From assembly GCF_027942865.1 (NCBI RefSeq), contig NC_134510.1, positions 23,739,209 through 23,803,208 on the forward strand: DNA of 64,000 nt, given 5' to 3'. This DNA comes from Odontesthes bonariensis (Eukaryota; Chordata; Actinopteri; Atheriniformes; Atherinopsidae). Below, in pieces: positions 38,451 to 58,060 of this stretch (position 1 is its first letter; each line of letters begins with the position of its first letter). Under the pieces are notes generated by a model that was not told the DNA's origin, ran no database searches, and worked only from the letters and a program-made list of their open reading frames with translations. Position numbers and translations under genes: made by a program.

Positions 38451-40260
38451 GTGACACCAGATAGGAACACTCACCTCACCCGCAAAAGAGAAATTGGGTC
38501 ACCCTTCTAAAGCCAGGCTTGGGGGGAACTCCAATTCCCTTATTTTAAAATTTAGGGTTGAGTAACGGACATCAAATCATTAAACAACTTATAACTATTA
38601 AACCAAAAATCCTCCACAAATCTTCTTTTAGAAACTAGATATGACTCTGACTAATTGACTGTCCCCATTTTATGATTGGAAGAGCACGACATTTTGATCT
38701 AGGAAAGAATGGAAAGAGACTATACCGACTATGAGGTTTTAAAGTAGCTTCTTAGCTTTATCACTTATGTAAATGTTTACATGTTGTATATGTTTGCCAT
38801 TTGGAATGTCGAAGACATCATATACATAAAACGCGTGTGTTCCTTCTGTCCTCTCGTGTAGGAATTCTGTTGAATGGCCCCCATGTGTGAGATGTGTTCA
38901 ACGTCACCTGTTGCATTCCTGAGAGGCAAAACCAGCTCTGACCAGTTCCCGTGCAACAGAGCAATGGGACAAGAGGTTTGAGACAGAGGGAGGTCTGACC
39001 AGCAGAGGCTGGTTTATGATGAAGTGACACAGAAAAGAGGGGAGGTTTCTTCTCTCTGATTTCCCCCACCACAGACACCAACTCTTTAACGGAGAGGAAC
39101 CTCCCCCTGTGGCTGTTAGAGGATCAGCTTTCTTCAGTGGTAACCAAGACACCCGTACTCTGTATGCCCTCAACCTTGTGGCTCCAAATTTAGACCCCAG
39201 ATACACAGAGGCAGAACTGATGTTATTTCAGTATCTGCACTTTATGTCCCCTATCTGAATCACATCTTCTCACTCTTATGTCACACTGCATTCCTGCAAC
39301 ACTTTTGCAGTGCTCATTTCCAATTTCATACAATACTTCAGCTGATTGAAAACTTTTGAAAATATTTCATCCTCTGCCAAGTGCCACTCTCTGTTTCCGG
39401 CTGCATTTTCTGTTCGCCTTCAAATTCCTCGGTCCGCTCGCTTTCCTCTCTCTATCACTCAAGAACTTGTTTACCACCATCAGTGCCACACTCACCCCCC
39501 TTATGTTCCCTTCCATTATGTAATGAGGTGTTGGTGTCAAAGTTTGATGATGCAACTTAGATCTCAATGGGAAGCTCCATAATGTCACATTGTGGATAAA
39601 TCCATCAATGCTGTCATAAAATAACAAACTAATATAGCAGTGAAATGCCACTGGAACTTTGTCATCCCAGTAAACATAATATCATAAATACACCTTCTTA
39701 AGTGTAGAATATTAGCACAAACCGCTAATATCCATATATGGGTGGCTTAGGTCCTGCTCCTTGCAGTCTGTCATACTGTACTACCGCCTTATTGAAGTAG
39801 CCCTGAACAATTAAACCACACACAGGTCTATAGGGGGGCCTATTGTGTGTTTCATGCTTTTAGTGGCTAATATAGACCCTCACTCTTTCAAGGGAATATT
39901 GAGGTAGGGGGTTAGATCAAATTACTCACAGATTTGCACATGGAAACCATGGTCCATGCTGGACTTCTTGCTCTGAACTGTGTTCGAGTCCCCATGTCTC
40001 ACTTCTGTTTCACTTTGAATGAAGAGACACCGTGCTCTGGAAAAACTGAGTTGTTGGTGCATTGTTTTGTGTGGTTTGCATTCCTCGTAATAAAAAGCAA
40101 TTAAAAGCAGCAAAGGTTCCAGTGATAACAAACTGTTTTTCTGTCAAAATCCCTATTATCTGCATGTGTATAAAAGAAATATACTCCAGGTAAATACTTC
40201 TGAGGGCAGCGGGTATGTTCAACCATCAGAGTATATGTGGCCGTATAGGACTGTAACCCT
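38450..40260. other. intergenic, no gene seen
   Basis: Only short open frames without family matches or splice-linked partners. No regulatory motif could be supported. Confidence 0.6.
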
Positions 40261-40261
40261 A

Positions 40262-40500
40262 GTAACCATCCACCCATCCATTTTCTATACCTACTGCATT
40301 CTGTTCAGGGTCGTGCTCATTTCTACATTCAAGTCAAGGTTACCGGTCAATCCAACATACGTATGTTCTTCGACTGTCGGAGGAAGCTGGACTATGCAGA
40401 GAAAACCCACGCAGGCATAGGGAGAACATGCAAACACAGACACACAGAAAGGCCCCAGCCAGGATTTAAACCAGGAAGCTCTATAACTGATTACCTATAC
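40262..40500 (-). repeat. SINE-type repeat, reverse orientation
   Basis: CCATCCATTTTCTATACC at the left edge is the exact reverse complement of an 18-base stretch near the 3' end of the SINE at 26.6 kb. Further right, AACCCACGCAGGCATAGGGA and CCAGGATTTAAACCAGG (a B-box-like sequence in reverse) are typical of the same class of teleost repeat. It is diverged, and no target-site duplication was found. Confidence 0.6.
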
Positions 40501-40955
40501 ATGCGCATTACAGCCGTGAAAACTCATTCTCACTGTGATGTATCACAGTCTTTTAACTGGGTCAGTAAGGGTGTGGACAGGCCCCAATAATTCTCTGACG
40601 TACCACAGCCTCGGCACATGATGACAAATGTTTGGAGTGCTGTCAGGAATTTGAATTCATAGTACAGTTTCCATGACCCAAAAGTACACTTTGGTACACA
40701 AGGAAATTGGGAGGTGCAGTCTCTTAATATAAAAAAAATGGAGCATATGCAACCCCAAAACTAACACAACAGATGTCAAAAGTGTTTCTTATTTAACAGT
40801 TTTACATAATTAGATTTTTATCATGCTGTACATACAGTACACATACATAAAAAATGTGTCACAATTAGAATTGCCACCCTCTCCTTGGTCGTATGTGGTC
40901 CTCCCTCTAATTACCCTGACTAGAATATGTGAAGATGGCTCACAGTAAAGAAACA

Positions 40956-40981
40956 AACAAACAAACAAACAAACAAACAAA
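40956..40981. repeat. (AAAC)n microsatellite
   Basis: Six or so CAAA units followed by an A-rich stretch. It is intergenic, upstream of the sgk1-like gene. Confidence 0.85.
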
Positions 40982-41561
40982 AAAAGAAAAAAAAAGAATG
41001 AGACACTTGATCCATTTGACATGAAAGTTTTTGAGGTTATCTCACGACCACGTGGTGACCAGGTCACTACAGGAGTGCACCGGTTCCCACTTGTCACTTC
41101 CACAGTCTGGCATGTTGCAGTCCGTTGCCAAGATAGTTTAAAGGCTACGGAAACTGTCGTAAAATATATCGATGCTGGCTTATCTTGCAACACAAATGAC
41201 TTTTTGAGCTTTCCAAAAAAATCACTTATACTTGAACTACATTTGTACTAGCATATCAACCAGGCAGTATGAATGGTTCATTCAAATACTGTTAGAGAAA
41301 AGTGAAACACACACTGTAGATTAGCCATTTTGATATGCGTACGTAATACAATAATGAGATCACCGAGGGAGCATGAACGTAAATTTTCCGGTACTCACGT
41401 CCACTACGTCAAACGTCTTTAAGTGAGCAGCAGAACAGTGAAAGTTTGATATAAGTGGGGCGACTGTGCCGCGGACAGTCTGACAGCTCTAAGAACCACC
41501 TGTCCTCTCCTCCTTTAAGGTTTTATTTTTCCAAAGAAGTCAGTTGTCACATTTCATCCAG

Positions 41562-42800
41562 ATGACTGTGACTCCAGAGCGGCCGATGACTTATGCCAAA
41601 ATGAAGGGACTTGTGACATTTTTCTCAGGTAAGGAATAAAAAGCCTGTAATTAACCCCATTTTTAAAAAAAAAAAAATTATTTTAATTGGATGGTTAAGT
41701 TAGACGAATATTAGCCTACTACAACTGCAATAGTCAAATATAATTAGTGGTGAGTCCTGTCACCTCTAAGACTGCACTATTAAGATGATTTAACAAAGCT
41801 TACTGTCTTTATATATATTACTGTCATGAAATAAAAAAAACAAGACATGCTTGCAAACCCTGAAAACCTTTACCGGAACCCAATTGGCTGAAGTGTGACA
41901 GCACATTAACAGCTGATGGACTCTTGTGTAATGCTTAAACTTAATTTCTATTACAGCTCTGCTCAAAGAGAAGAAAGTTGTCTTCAGCGACTTCTTGCAC
42001 AAACTTGTTTCCAGTCAGCAACTCTGCCAACAGTAAGTTAGCAAACATCTGACAGATTTTACTTTGTGTGAATCATATCAAACCCCAAAACCCACGTGTG
42101 GTGTCTTTGACCCTGCTGATTGAAGCCTGGACACTCAGAGACTCCTGCAGCGTCAGAGCAAGATGAAGAGGAGGAGGAGGGAGGAAAAAGCTGCCCTGGT
42201 GAGTTCAGACAAAGGGGGAGGGCTTTAAAAGACTGCGCGTTGACAGCAGATGAAACTGGATCTGACCTCCTGACCGTCTCACCCATTTGTCTTTATTTTC
42301 CTCAGAGCTCAGCGAACACAGAAGCCTCACAGTAAGTCACATCCCACACAGCAACCCTTTCTTTTTGCACCAGTGTAGTGTTTAATATAAAGACATTCAA
42401 CAAACACACGGGGTTCTTTAATTTTCACGTGTGGCCACAATATGGCACTCTAAAAGTTCTTTATCCTTATCATTTCTTTATCTGTGCAGCAATGACACAA
42501 AATCTATCACTTACCTTCTATCGTTGCTTTGACCAGGATGAAACCATCAGATTTTGACTACCTCAAAGTTATTGGCAGAGGAAGCTTTGGAAAGGTGAGA
42601 GGCTTTTCTTAAATTTGTTTATTTATTCATTCATTTTTTTTTATTACATTTTTTTTTCAATTGCTGGTTAATTAAAGTGATCAAATGTAAAAATATGAAC
42701 TATTACAGGTGCTGCTGGCAAAACATAGGAAACAAGGAGGCTACTATGCAGTAAAAGTTCTGCAGAAGCAGATGATCATCAAGAGGAGAGAGGTCCGTCC

Positions 42801-42864
<64 letters not shown>

Positions 42865-44589
42865 GTCTGTCTATAGCTACTAACTGTATCTATTGGTTGT
42901 GTGCCTGTAGCAGCAGCATGTGATGGTAGAGAGGAGTGTGTTGTTGAAGGGACTACAGCATCCATTCCTGGTGGGACTCCATTTTTCTTTCCAGACCCCA
43001 AACACTCTTTATTTTGTCCTGGACTACGTTAACGGAGGAGAGGTATGTGTGAGCACATTTAAGAGTGGGATTTATCCTTGTCTGGATACTGTGAAGGATC
43101 ATTATAGTATGTTTATTTTTACATGAGTTTTTGAGTGAAACTGAATTAAAAATGACCCATCGTGCAAACACCCATCAACAGATTTAACGACTTCATATTT
43201 AAAAAAAAAATATATATATATATATATAGCCGTTTTCTATCTTTCCCTTTCAGCTTTTCTATCACCTCCAGAGGGAAGGGTCATTTCCAGAACCTAGAGC
43301 TGCTTTCTACGCTGCAGAGATGGCTGCAGCGCTGGGCTACCTGCATTCCCTGAACATCGTTTACAGGTACGTGTGTACACCATACCTGCGCCGAATCAGA
43401 CCTTTGCCTCTGCAAAGCGACTCTTGCATCTATTTCTTGCCCCGCTGCTTGCTCACTTTCCTTGCTCATGTTTAATTTAACCAAGTTCTGCATGCTTAAT
43501 TTATTCATGCGGAGTAATCCCAATGAAGTGTTGCTACTAAAAGCCGCCATGTCCTCCAACATCGCATTAAAAAATCAAGATGTTGAGCCGCAAGAAACTG
43601 AAACAAAGCCCAAAACGGCAAAGAAAAAAGTAGTTGGTGCACGTGCTAGAAGACCGCAACCAAACTTTTGTCCCATGTTTTTCTGTGCAGAGACCTCAAA
43701 CCAGAAAACATCCTGCTGGACCGCGATGGCCACGTGATGCTAACAGACTTTGGGCTTTGCAAAGAGGGCGTGGCCATTGGTGGGATTATGCATACCTTCT
43801 GTGGCACTCCAGAGTACCTCGCTCCAGAGGTGCTACAAGGCCAACCATATAGCCCAGCTGTGGACTGGTGGGGACTTGGCACTGTGCTTTTTGAAATGCT
43901 CTGTGGACTGGTGAGTGTAGGTGAAATGATTATTTTTCTTTTCATCATCTCACCTTCCTTCTCCGTATCTTCATCTCCGCCTCCCTGCTCTGTCTCTCAG
44001 CCTCCTTTTTACAACCACTGTAAAGCAGAGATGTTTGAGAACATCCTTCACGCTCAACTGCAGCTGCCCAGCGGCTTCTCTGAAGCCGCCCGTTCACTGT
44101 TAGAGGGGTTGTTGGAGAGAGATATCGCCAAGCGCCTTGGGGAGAGCCGCGACATTGTAAGTACGCCGACACAAAAGAGAAAGCAGCAGCAAAAGAGTGT
44201 AAAGACACATAACCACAGAGGGGTTCACTTCGCTGTGTTTTCAGGAGGAGCTGCGTGACCATCCCTTCTTTGCCTTCATCAACTGGGATGACCTCGTGGC
44301 CAAGAAACTTAGACCCCCATTCATCCCCAAAGTGGTACGAACGAATCAGAAGACAGTCCAGAGCACTATTTTTCTTTTTGAAGACAGTTTACTTCAGTGT
44401 GTGCTTATTTTTCCTCTCGCCCTCCAGTCTGGCCCTTGTGATATCAGTTACATCGATCCCGAGTTCACGCAGCAGCCCGTTCCCGCCTCTGTGAATGAGA
44501 GGGTCCAGGCAGCTGGCGCCAGCGCGGCCTTCCCCGGCTTCTCCTTCATGAACCCGGCCGAGTACGTGGCAGCGGAGCCGGTTTCATAA
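41562..44589 (+). CDS. sgk1-like: sgk1-like serum/glucocorticoid-regulated AGC kinase
   Basis: Serine/threonine kinase of the AGC group, normally activated downstream of PI3K by PDK1 and mTORC2. Exons: 41562-41628, 41957-42032, 42126-42198, 42306-42331, 42537-42594, 42709-42792, 42911-43042, 43254-43366, 43691-43910, 44001-44156, 44245-44334 and 44428-44589. All phases agree, giving 418 aa (431 in human SGK1). The start [18 protein letters not shown] matches the SGK1-type N-terminus that carries the degradation signal. Seen in the kinase domain: glycine loop GRGSFGKV, Lys116, catalytic YRDLKPEN (Asp211), DFG (229-231), activation-loop Thr245 in [13 protein letters not shown], and hydrophobic-motif FPGFSF with Ser404. 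Odd points are a very basic insert ([10 protein letters not shown]) and WWGLG in place of the usual WWCLG. SGK2 is the main alternative. Confidence 0.88.
42797..42873. repeat. (ATCT)n tetranucleotide microsatellite
   Basis: About 17 ATCT units ending in a few GTCT variants. It starts only about 10 bases after the donor of the sgk1-like exon ending at 42792, whose donor (GTCCGT) is weak. Confidence 0.95.
43209..43229. repeat. (TA)n tract upstream of a splice acceptor
   Basis: An A run and TA repeat just 5' of the pyrimidine tract and acceptor of the sgk1-like exon beginning at 43254. Confidence 0.85.
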
Positions 44590-44929
44590 CGCTGTCAAAT
44601 CCTCTTGGAGCTGTTCGTTCAAATATCTGTTTTTTTTTTTATGTTGTAATTTATTAAATGTTATTTAAATCTTTTTAAGCACTTGGGTAAAAGATTTCAA
44701 ACCAAACATTGCAATGTACTGTGTGTTCCAGCGGTTGCACTGGATTAATGTTCTTATTTTATTATTTTTTCACTGTTTATCACTGTTATGTCACAATCTT
44801 ATCATTGTATGGGATAGGCGGGTCACTATTTCAAGAGTCCTCGTTACTTTAATTAGTTCCATAAACATAAACACCATAAACACTCAGCCAGAAGCAGTTT
44901 TTTGTAAATACTTTGCATTTTTATTTTAA

Positions 44930-44935
44930 AATAAA
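44930..44935 (+). terminator. polyadenylation signal of the sgk1-like gene
   Basis: AATAAA about 340 bases after the stop codon. The UTR between has no ORF of note and several AT-rich motifs. Confidence 0.65.
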
Positions 44936-45149
44936 TATTATGTATTGCACAATTCTTGGTCTGCTGTTACATTCACATCTTACAAAGCCAACAATAATAC
45001 GTCACCGGCTGCTTTGACGCTGCACAGTGGCAGAAGCAGTGTGCACTGCAAGCAAAATACAGAGGGCATCTCTTTGTGGCGCTTACAGTAACACAATAAG
45101 ACGCGAGTCTATTGGCAAACCTTAAACACACATAGCACCCAGGTCTTAC

Positions 45150-45155
45150 TTTATT
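45150..45155 (-). terminator. polyadenylation signal of the TMEM244-like gene
   Basis: TTTATT (AATAAA on the minus strand) lies about 130 bases past the stop codon. The convergent sgk1-like signal is only about 215 bases away, so the two genes end almost back to back. Confidence 0.6.
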
Positions 45156-45282
45156 ATTGATGGGGAGTCTTTTTCCTTTAGTCACATGCAGGAAAAGCCC
45201 ATCACAGTGGAGAATCTAACGGGCATCTGCTCTGATCCCCTCTACTTCACCTGCTGCTCAGAAGCTGCTTATAAACTGAGTG

Positions 45283-46675
45283 TCAGTAGAAGCTGAAGGC
45301 GGCGTAGCTCTGCTCACTTTGGCACGTGAAGTAAGCGATCAGCTGACCATTGCAAATCATCAGAAACAAACCGCTGCCTGCAAAACAAAAACAGGGTGGA
45401 GAATTAAAGATCTGCACCCGTGTGTAATAACAACAGACGAACTGTCAGTGATGGTCGTGTTACCTAAAGCCAGCCACCACTGCCACACGGTGGGAAACTC
45501 CAACATTACTGCCACGTGGAAACGAGACAAGACATTACGTTTGGTCGTTTATGTGAACACATGGGGAGGCGTACTGTTGAGATTCCTGCTCACCTATGCT
45601 GGTGATTATGACATGGAGAAGCGTGACGGTGAGGGCGTAGTCCCAAACCCGCCTCCTCACCACGGCAGCAAACAGAAGGCCGCTACAGAAGTAGGTGAGC
45701 TCCAGAGACAGGAGGTTGACTGAGGGAGACGAGTAAAGTGAGAAAAAACCCTATATCTGTGGAGAGCCCACAGTCCCAGCTGGATGCATCTTATGTGCTC
45801 ACCCAGGTATTTGGAGTTGGATTCAGCTGGTTCGGTCTTAAAGTCAAATGGAATCCGTCCATCAAAGTGATCCAGCCTAAATAAGGAGACACAACAAGAG
45901 TCAAGTGTACATTTATCTCACCTCTTGGATTATCTATACCTTGCATGAGCTAAATTGGGTGTGGAAATTTCTAATTCTAGGATGAGGGCAAAGTAATACT
46001 AACACTCATGAGCAAAGGTACACCATACATTTATTCTCTCTAAAAGCAGCAGTATGTAGATAAATTCACCGTGTAAAATATTAACGAAAGCATTTAAACT
46101 CTGCTTCGACTGACAGACCCTCTACAAAAGAGCCTGCAGGGACAAATGTGCAGGTTACACATAAAAAACAGGGAGCCCATACTCCTAACTCGCCCATCAA
46201 ATGGTCAGTTTTAGTGCGGTGCACGTGGTACCCTTTGCGATCAGACCCCCCCCCCCCCCCCCCCCCCCACGACGGATCCGGTGTTCTTGGGTAGCTGCCC
46301 ACTTATAATCATCATCACCATCACATTGATGGGAAATCAATTGTTTCATCTAACATGGCAGTGTTGCTATGGGCACTTATGCTCATGCAGCGTCTGTGCG
46401 CATGCGTGTCTGGGGCTCTCACCTGAAGGCACCGAAGCACACACTCCCAATCATGTAGAAAAGACAGTAAAATATGACCAGACACAGCAGCAGGTTGGAC
46501 AGCACGGTCTGCGAAATGACAGACAGACAAAGAGGGTCGTTATCTGCAGGATCTCACCTGTCGGCACCACATGCCCCCCCCCCCCCCCAACACCAACCTG
46601 AAACTGTGAGGGTAGTATTATGGGGTTATGGACACTTACAACTGTTAGCAGCAACTTCACCTGCCACTGGATCAT
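45283..46675 (-). CDS. tmem244-like: TMEM244-like multipass membrane protein
   Basis: Small protein of unknown function with about four hydrophobic segments. Exons: 46675-46640, 46508-46423, 45876-45803, 45719-45594, 45508-45464 and 45377-45283. The junction phases agree and give 153 aa. Recognisable segments are VIFYCLFYMIGSVCFGAF, IPFDFKTEPAE, LELTYFCSGLLFAAVV, RVWDYALTVTLLHVIITS and VMLEFP, followed by SGLFLMICNGQLIAYF. These follow TMEM244 in order and spacing; human TMEM244 is about 128 aa. The first exon is the least certain: the ATG gives MIQWQVKLLLTV, and a longer frame upstream has no better start. In human, TMEM244 neighbours L3MBTL3, the next gene here, which supports the name. Confidence 0.72.
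46247..46269. repeat. poly-C tract
   Basis: C homopolymer in an intron of the TMEM244-like gene. A second, shorter one lies at 46575-46588. Confidence 0.9.
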
Positions 46676-49616
46676 GAGTGGGATAATTTTGTATGCTATT
46701 AGACAAAACGCCGTCTGTCGCACTCGTGATAACGCACATCGTTCCCACTTTCGATCCAGACAAGCTCACAGAAGACACCCCAAGAAATGATCTCGGACGA
46801 TTTTCAACACGTCACGACGCGTTTCGCCCTCTTACCTTCGAGTCGACCGCGTTGCCTTTGAATGCCATCTCATGTTTCGTGTTTGAGGGGATGTTGTAGA
46901 ATAATGCTGCAGCAGCAGGCTGTGCGAGCCCGTTAATCCCTCGGAAAATAGACTCCTTCTGCCATCTAGCGACACACCGACACAACACCAAAAAAAAAAA
47001 AAAAAAAAAAAAAGAAGCAGCGCCGCCGCTTTTCTCAGCCCAACTCAACTCATTCCACCTCTTTACGGGGTGGCCTTTGTTTTCAGGTCAGAAAAGACTC
47101 TTGGTGTGGAATAGGTAGCCCTCATGTCAAGTAATGGTCATGGCAATTTAGGATGCAGGCATATTTTGATGCCATCTATTTTCAGCGAACTATACCATGC
47201 CTGAATCATGCGAGAAACCGCCCAATGTGGGAGGGAATACTGCAGGTTGGCCGCTGATCATTTTATACTGAAGAATATTTCCTATTAGTCGAGAGACCCC
47301 TACTCGAGTAGTAAACGTGTGCCCCTTTTGTATTGAAAGAACGAGCTGCCCCCTTAAATTGATAAAAAAAAAAAACAGCGTCCAAGAACTGCCATACCAC
47401 GTCGCGGTACACCACTTTCTTTTTTTTTAACTATAGGCATTCGACATACAACCCCGTGACGTTATTTTTGGCACAATAATTCGCCAAGTTTCTAAACTCC
47501 ATCACGCATTTTTTTTTTTTTTTTTTTTTGCCGGACAGACTTCATTTTCTGCTTATGACAGACCTCGTGCGCAGTAGTCAACACAACTGCGGACGTGTTA
47601 GAGAGCCAGAACCAGTTCCAGAGACCCGTGTTACAGCCCGACTGTGTCGCTTTGGGGTGAAAATGTAATTTCGTGATTTTTACAGGCCCGAGCGTTTAAT
47701 TCAACTGTTAGCACCTGTGCGAAGAAGCAGCAAATCGGCCGTGTTCGGACCACAGCAACACAAAAAAGCCATTTAACGACCGCTCCGTGCTGAAAACTGA
47801 GATGTAAACAGTCAGTTGGTCCACAGAGGAACAAATCGCTCCTCAACGGTTAATGGAGACACTGCGGTCCCTGCGCTCTATGGATACACACTCTTACTTC
47901 TGTGTGTGAGGGGGGGGGGGGGCACACTTCACTGACTGTTTGAAGGAAAAAAGAGACCTACGACCCCCTGTTCAGCGGGTAATATCTGATATGTCAGCAC
48001 CGAACTGAGTTTTAGGCGTGTTGTAAGCGTACACAGGCCTGGTATTGACCACCGATAGTGAACTGAACTTTTTCGAGACCCAAAGTTGTCAGGCAGCGCA
48101 TATTGTACGCATGCGCATCGCTCTATCCAGCTCTAAATAAGAGTTAAAACAGAAACGAGGTGAGTTCCACAATTTCCAAACAATACGGGCGTTAATACTC
48201 ATTTATTGCCGTTATCATGGGTGAAATTTGAAAAGACGATCTTCGGTTTTGCTACTCGGCGTTTGTCCACGTAATTTTCACTCTGATTTAAAACAGCGAA
48301 AATAAATCGTTTTTTTTTTTTTTCAAGTTTCTATTGTAGAAATAAATCAAGCAACAATGTCAAAGCTCATAACAGTAGCGCGGTGTTATTGTTTGAGGGC
48401 GTGTGATATTATGCGAGATAACGGCGTTTTGCAAATGCGTTTTCCTATTGTTATTAACCGGGAAACTTATTTATTACAGATCGTCCTTAGCTGGCTGCAT
48501 CCAGTCATAATGCTACGGCTAACTGTAGCAGTCTCCCGTTCATCTGCACGGAGTGGCGCTAGCTGACTGTTAGCTTCACGTAAGCGCTAGCTACTGTAGC
48601 AACCTGGGCTGACATTCCGTGACAAGGGGAAAGTGAAGAAAAATGAGCAGAGTGAATAAAAACACCAAGTCAGGAAATTACACAGCAAGCGTTTGCTTTT
48701 GTTCGACGCGTAGCAGCTTTGCATGATTTGTTTAAATTGGTAACTTGAGTAATTAACATAGTTTAAACGTGTTGGTGGCCTCTTCCTATGCTCCGCCATT
48801 TTGTACAAGACGAATGCTAATCATGGGCGCTCTTACATACACTTTATTTATGGCTAGAATAAAACTGAGATGTCAAGTGCAAAGTCAAACTTCACCAAGG
48901 TCCATTAGCTCCGACTGTTGTTTACTTTGCGCATGGTTGTGACCACGGTACAAACAGAAAATATAACCTTAATTTAGTGTTGAACATGCGTCAAGCCTAA
49001 AACGTTTTATCGCAATAATAGACGTTTTCAAACGCTTTTAAGTTTGGCCAGTCGGTGCAGAAAACTGTGTTATTCGAGAAATCGGTGAACAAATTACCCT
49101 CTCGCTTGCCCATAACCTGGCAAACAGCCGTTTTTAAGAGATACTGTTAAAACAAGGAAAAGATGAACTTGTGTCGTTAACTTAAAGTTGAGACACATCT
49201 CGCCGTGTTTGTCAATGATCTTGAGACAGGTTTACCCTAATGAGATCGTTTGTGCACGTATTTCCCCGTTAGTTGATCAGCAAAACAATATTATTATTGA
49301 CTGTTTTGTCTGAAATCGAAGTGCATGGTGTACCCTGCAAGCCAGCACACAGTCGCCATCTAGCGGTGATGCTGCATAACGCTGTTTACAAGTGCAGGTA
49401 GAAACTGCATTTTGTAATGTGAGGCACTCCGTAGATAAAAAAAAAAAAAAAAAAAACCCACACAGGTGGCTGCTTCGCTCTGACAGTTCTGTGCAGTCCA
49501 CACATTATATTGATAAAACAGTGTCATGATTAAAGTTAGACGTATGAACTGTTTCCCACTTTTGAGCACGGCTTCTTGTCTTTGATTCGCAGGTTAGTCA
49601 TATCAGCGGAGTGGGA
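46676..49616. promoter_or_regulatory. divergent upstream region between TMEM244-like gene and l3mbtl3
   Basis: About 2.9 kb separates the first coding exons of the two divergent genes. It contains long A and T homopolymers (46990-47012, 47509-47529, 48310-48323, 49439-49457), a poly-G run near 47909, and moderately CpG-rich sequence around 47.6-48.6 kb that is the likely l3mbtl3 promoter and non-coding first exon. A gtaag-type donor was not assigned with confidence. No coding ORF in this stretch has a family match. Confidence 0.45.
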
Positions 49617-56776
<7,160 letters not shown>

Positions 56777-57371
56777 GGCCCGTCTCAGAACAAGTTTAAT
56801 TGGAAGCGCTCTGCTGTGGTGCAGCTACAGGAGAGAAACGAGGCGAAGCCATCGTCTCCAACGTCCCAACCGTCCTCCATCTTCTCTTCTCCCTATGATG
56901 GGCGGCGCCGGTCAGCCTGAGGGAGAGTTTTTCATCACACTACGAGGATCCCCCTAACTTATATCGTGTTTGTTTACTGGATCATTTAAACAAAACAAAC
57001 GAACAAACAAAAAAACGGCACCTTCTTAACGTTGTACAGTCTGGATTGGATTTATCGACAGTTGTTGCTTTTCTTGTTTTATCTGAACTGTAATGAAATG
57101 GTGCTGAAGCTCAGAGCGAACGGAACAGGTGTGTTTGTGTTGCTGTTTACTTGGTAACAGACATTTGTCTGTTTGTTTTTTTGTTGTTGTGGTTTTTTTT
57201 CTTTCTTTTTTTTAAAAGATGCAAAATACAATCGTTTGGAGGGGAGAAGTTTTAAAAATGTGAAACCCAGTGGAGCAGAAGCACTATGTAGTTCAGCGTT
57301 TCTCCTGTAGATGGAGAAAGATGGCCGCTCAGCAGGCTCAAAGAGCTGTGGGGATGGTTCAAAACTGTGAT

Positions 57372-57376
<5 letters not shown>

Positions 57377-57412
<36 letters not shown>
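57377..57412. repeat. (GT)n microsatellite
   Basis: About 18 GT units in the l3mbtl3 3' UTR. A second run of about 14 units lies at 57467-57495. Confidence 0.95.
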
Positions 57413-57414
<2 letters not shown>

Positions 57415-57464
57415 AAATAGGATTAAGCATGTTTGAGAAATGAGGACGTAATTTACCTCTCTGT

Positions 57465-57495
<31 letters not shown>

Positions 57496-58049
57496 TGCTT
57501 TTCTGGCTGGAGGATTCGTTTTGTGACAAGTGGGGCTAAGGGCTAACTGGTAAATCAAGGCTGTCTGCTCGTTGGAGGTTGAATAATAAGACAATGAACC
57601 AGCTCTACTTTGTTTATTTTTAATGTTCTTGCAGGGTGGGTGAGCCGCTAACATGAATGTTAAACAACTTGCGTTGTTGTGTTCTCGCTTCGAACGACCT
57701 CCTAACATTCATAGTGTAAATAGTATACAGCTACTAAAGGAGTCTCGCTCCCTACCAGAGTTTACTCTTGTTTCGTTATGCAAAGGCTTAAAATGTGTCC
57801 GTATAGGGAAGGAGTTTGTGGCGGCGACCTGGGGAAAAAAAGAAGAAAAAAAGGACTGAATTCATTCATTTTTGAGGGGACAAAAAAAACAAAAAAACAT
57901 TGTCGGTGTCTTTGTAAATATGTGTGTACATCAGCAACTGTTTATATGCAAACAGCTTTTATTTATGTATTGTAAATTAAGGGATAATGGTACGCTGTTC
58001 TGGCTCCGAGGTAGCTGTGGCTGTTTGATGGAATGTGTGAATGGGTGGA

Positions 58050-58055
58050 AATAAA
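58050..58055 (+). terminator. polyadenylation signal of l3mbtl3
   Basis: Canonical AATAAA followed by TG-rich sequence, then the unrelated intergenic region. Confidence 0.7.
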
Positions 58056-58060
58056 TGAGA

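Larger units (their letters stand above)
56777..58060 (+). other. l3mbtl3 3' UTR
   Basis: About 1.3 kb from the stop codon to AATAAA at 58050-58055. It contains two GT microsatellites and an A-rich stretch at 57834-57852. The long minus-strand ORF over it comes from the GT repeats and is not a gene. Confidence 0.7.

Noticed and set aside
45280-45723. 147-codon plus-strand ORF
   Set aside because: It is the antisense shadow of three well-phased TMEM244-like exons.
57079-57708. 209-codon minus-strand ORF
   Set aside because: It is opened by GT/CA microsatellites (His-Thr repeats) inside the l3mbtl3 3' UTR.
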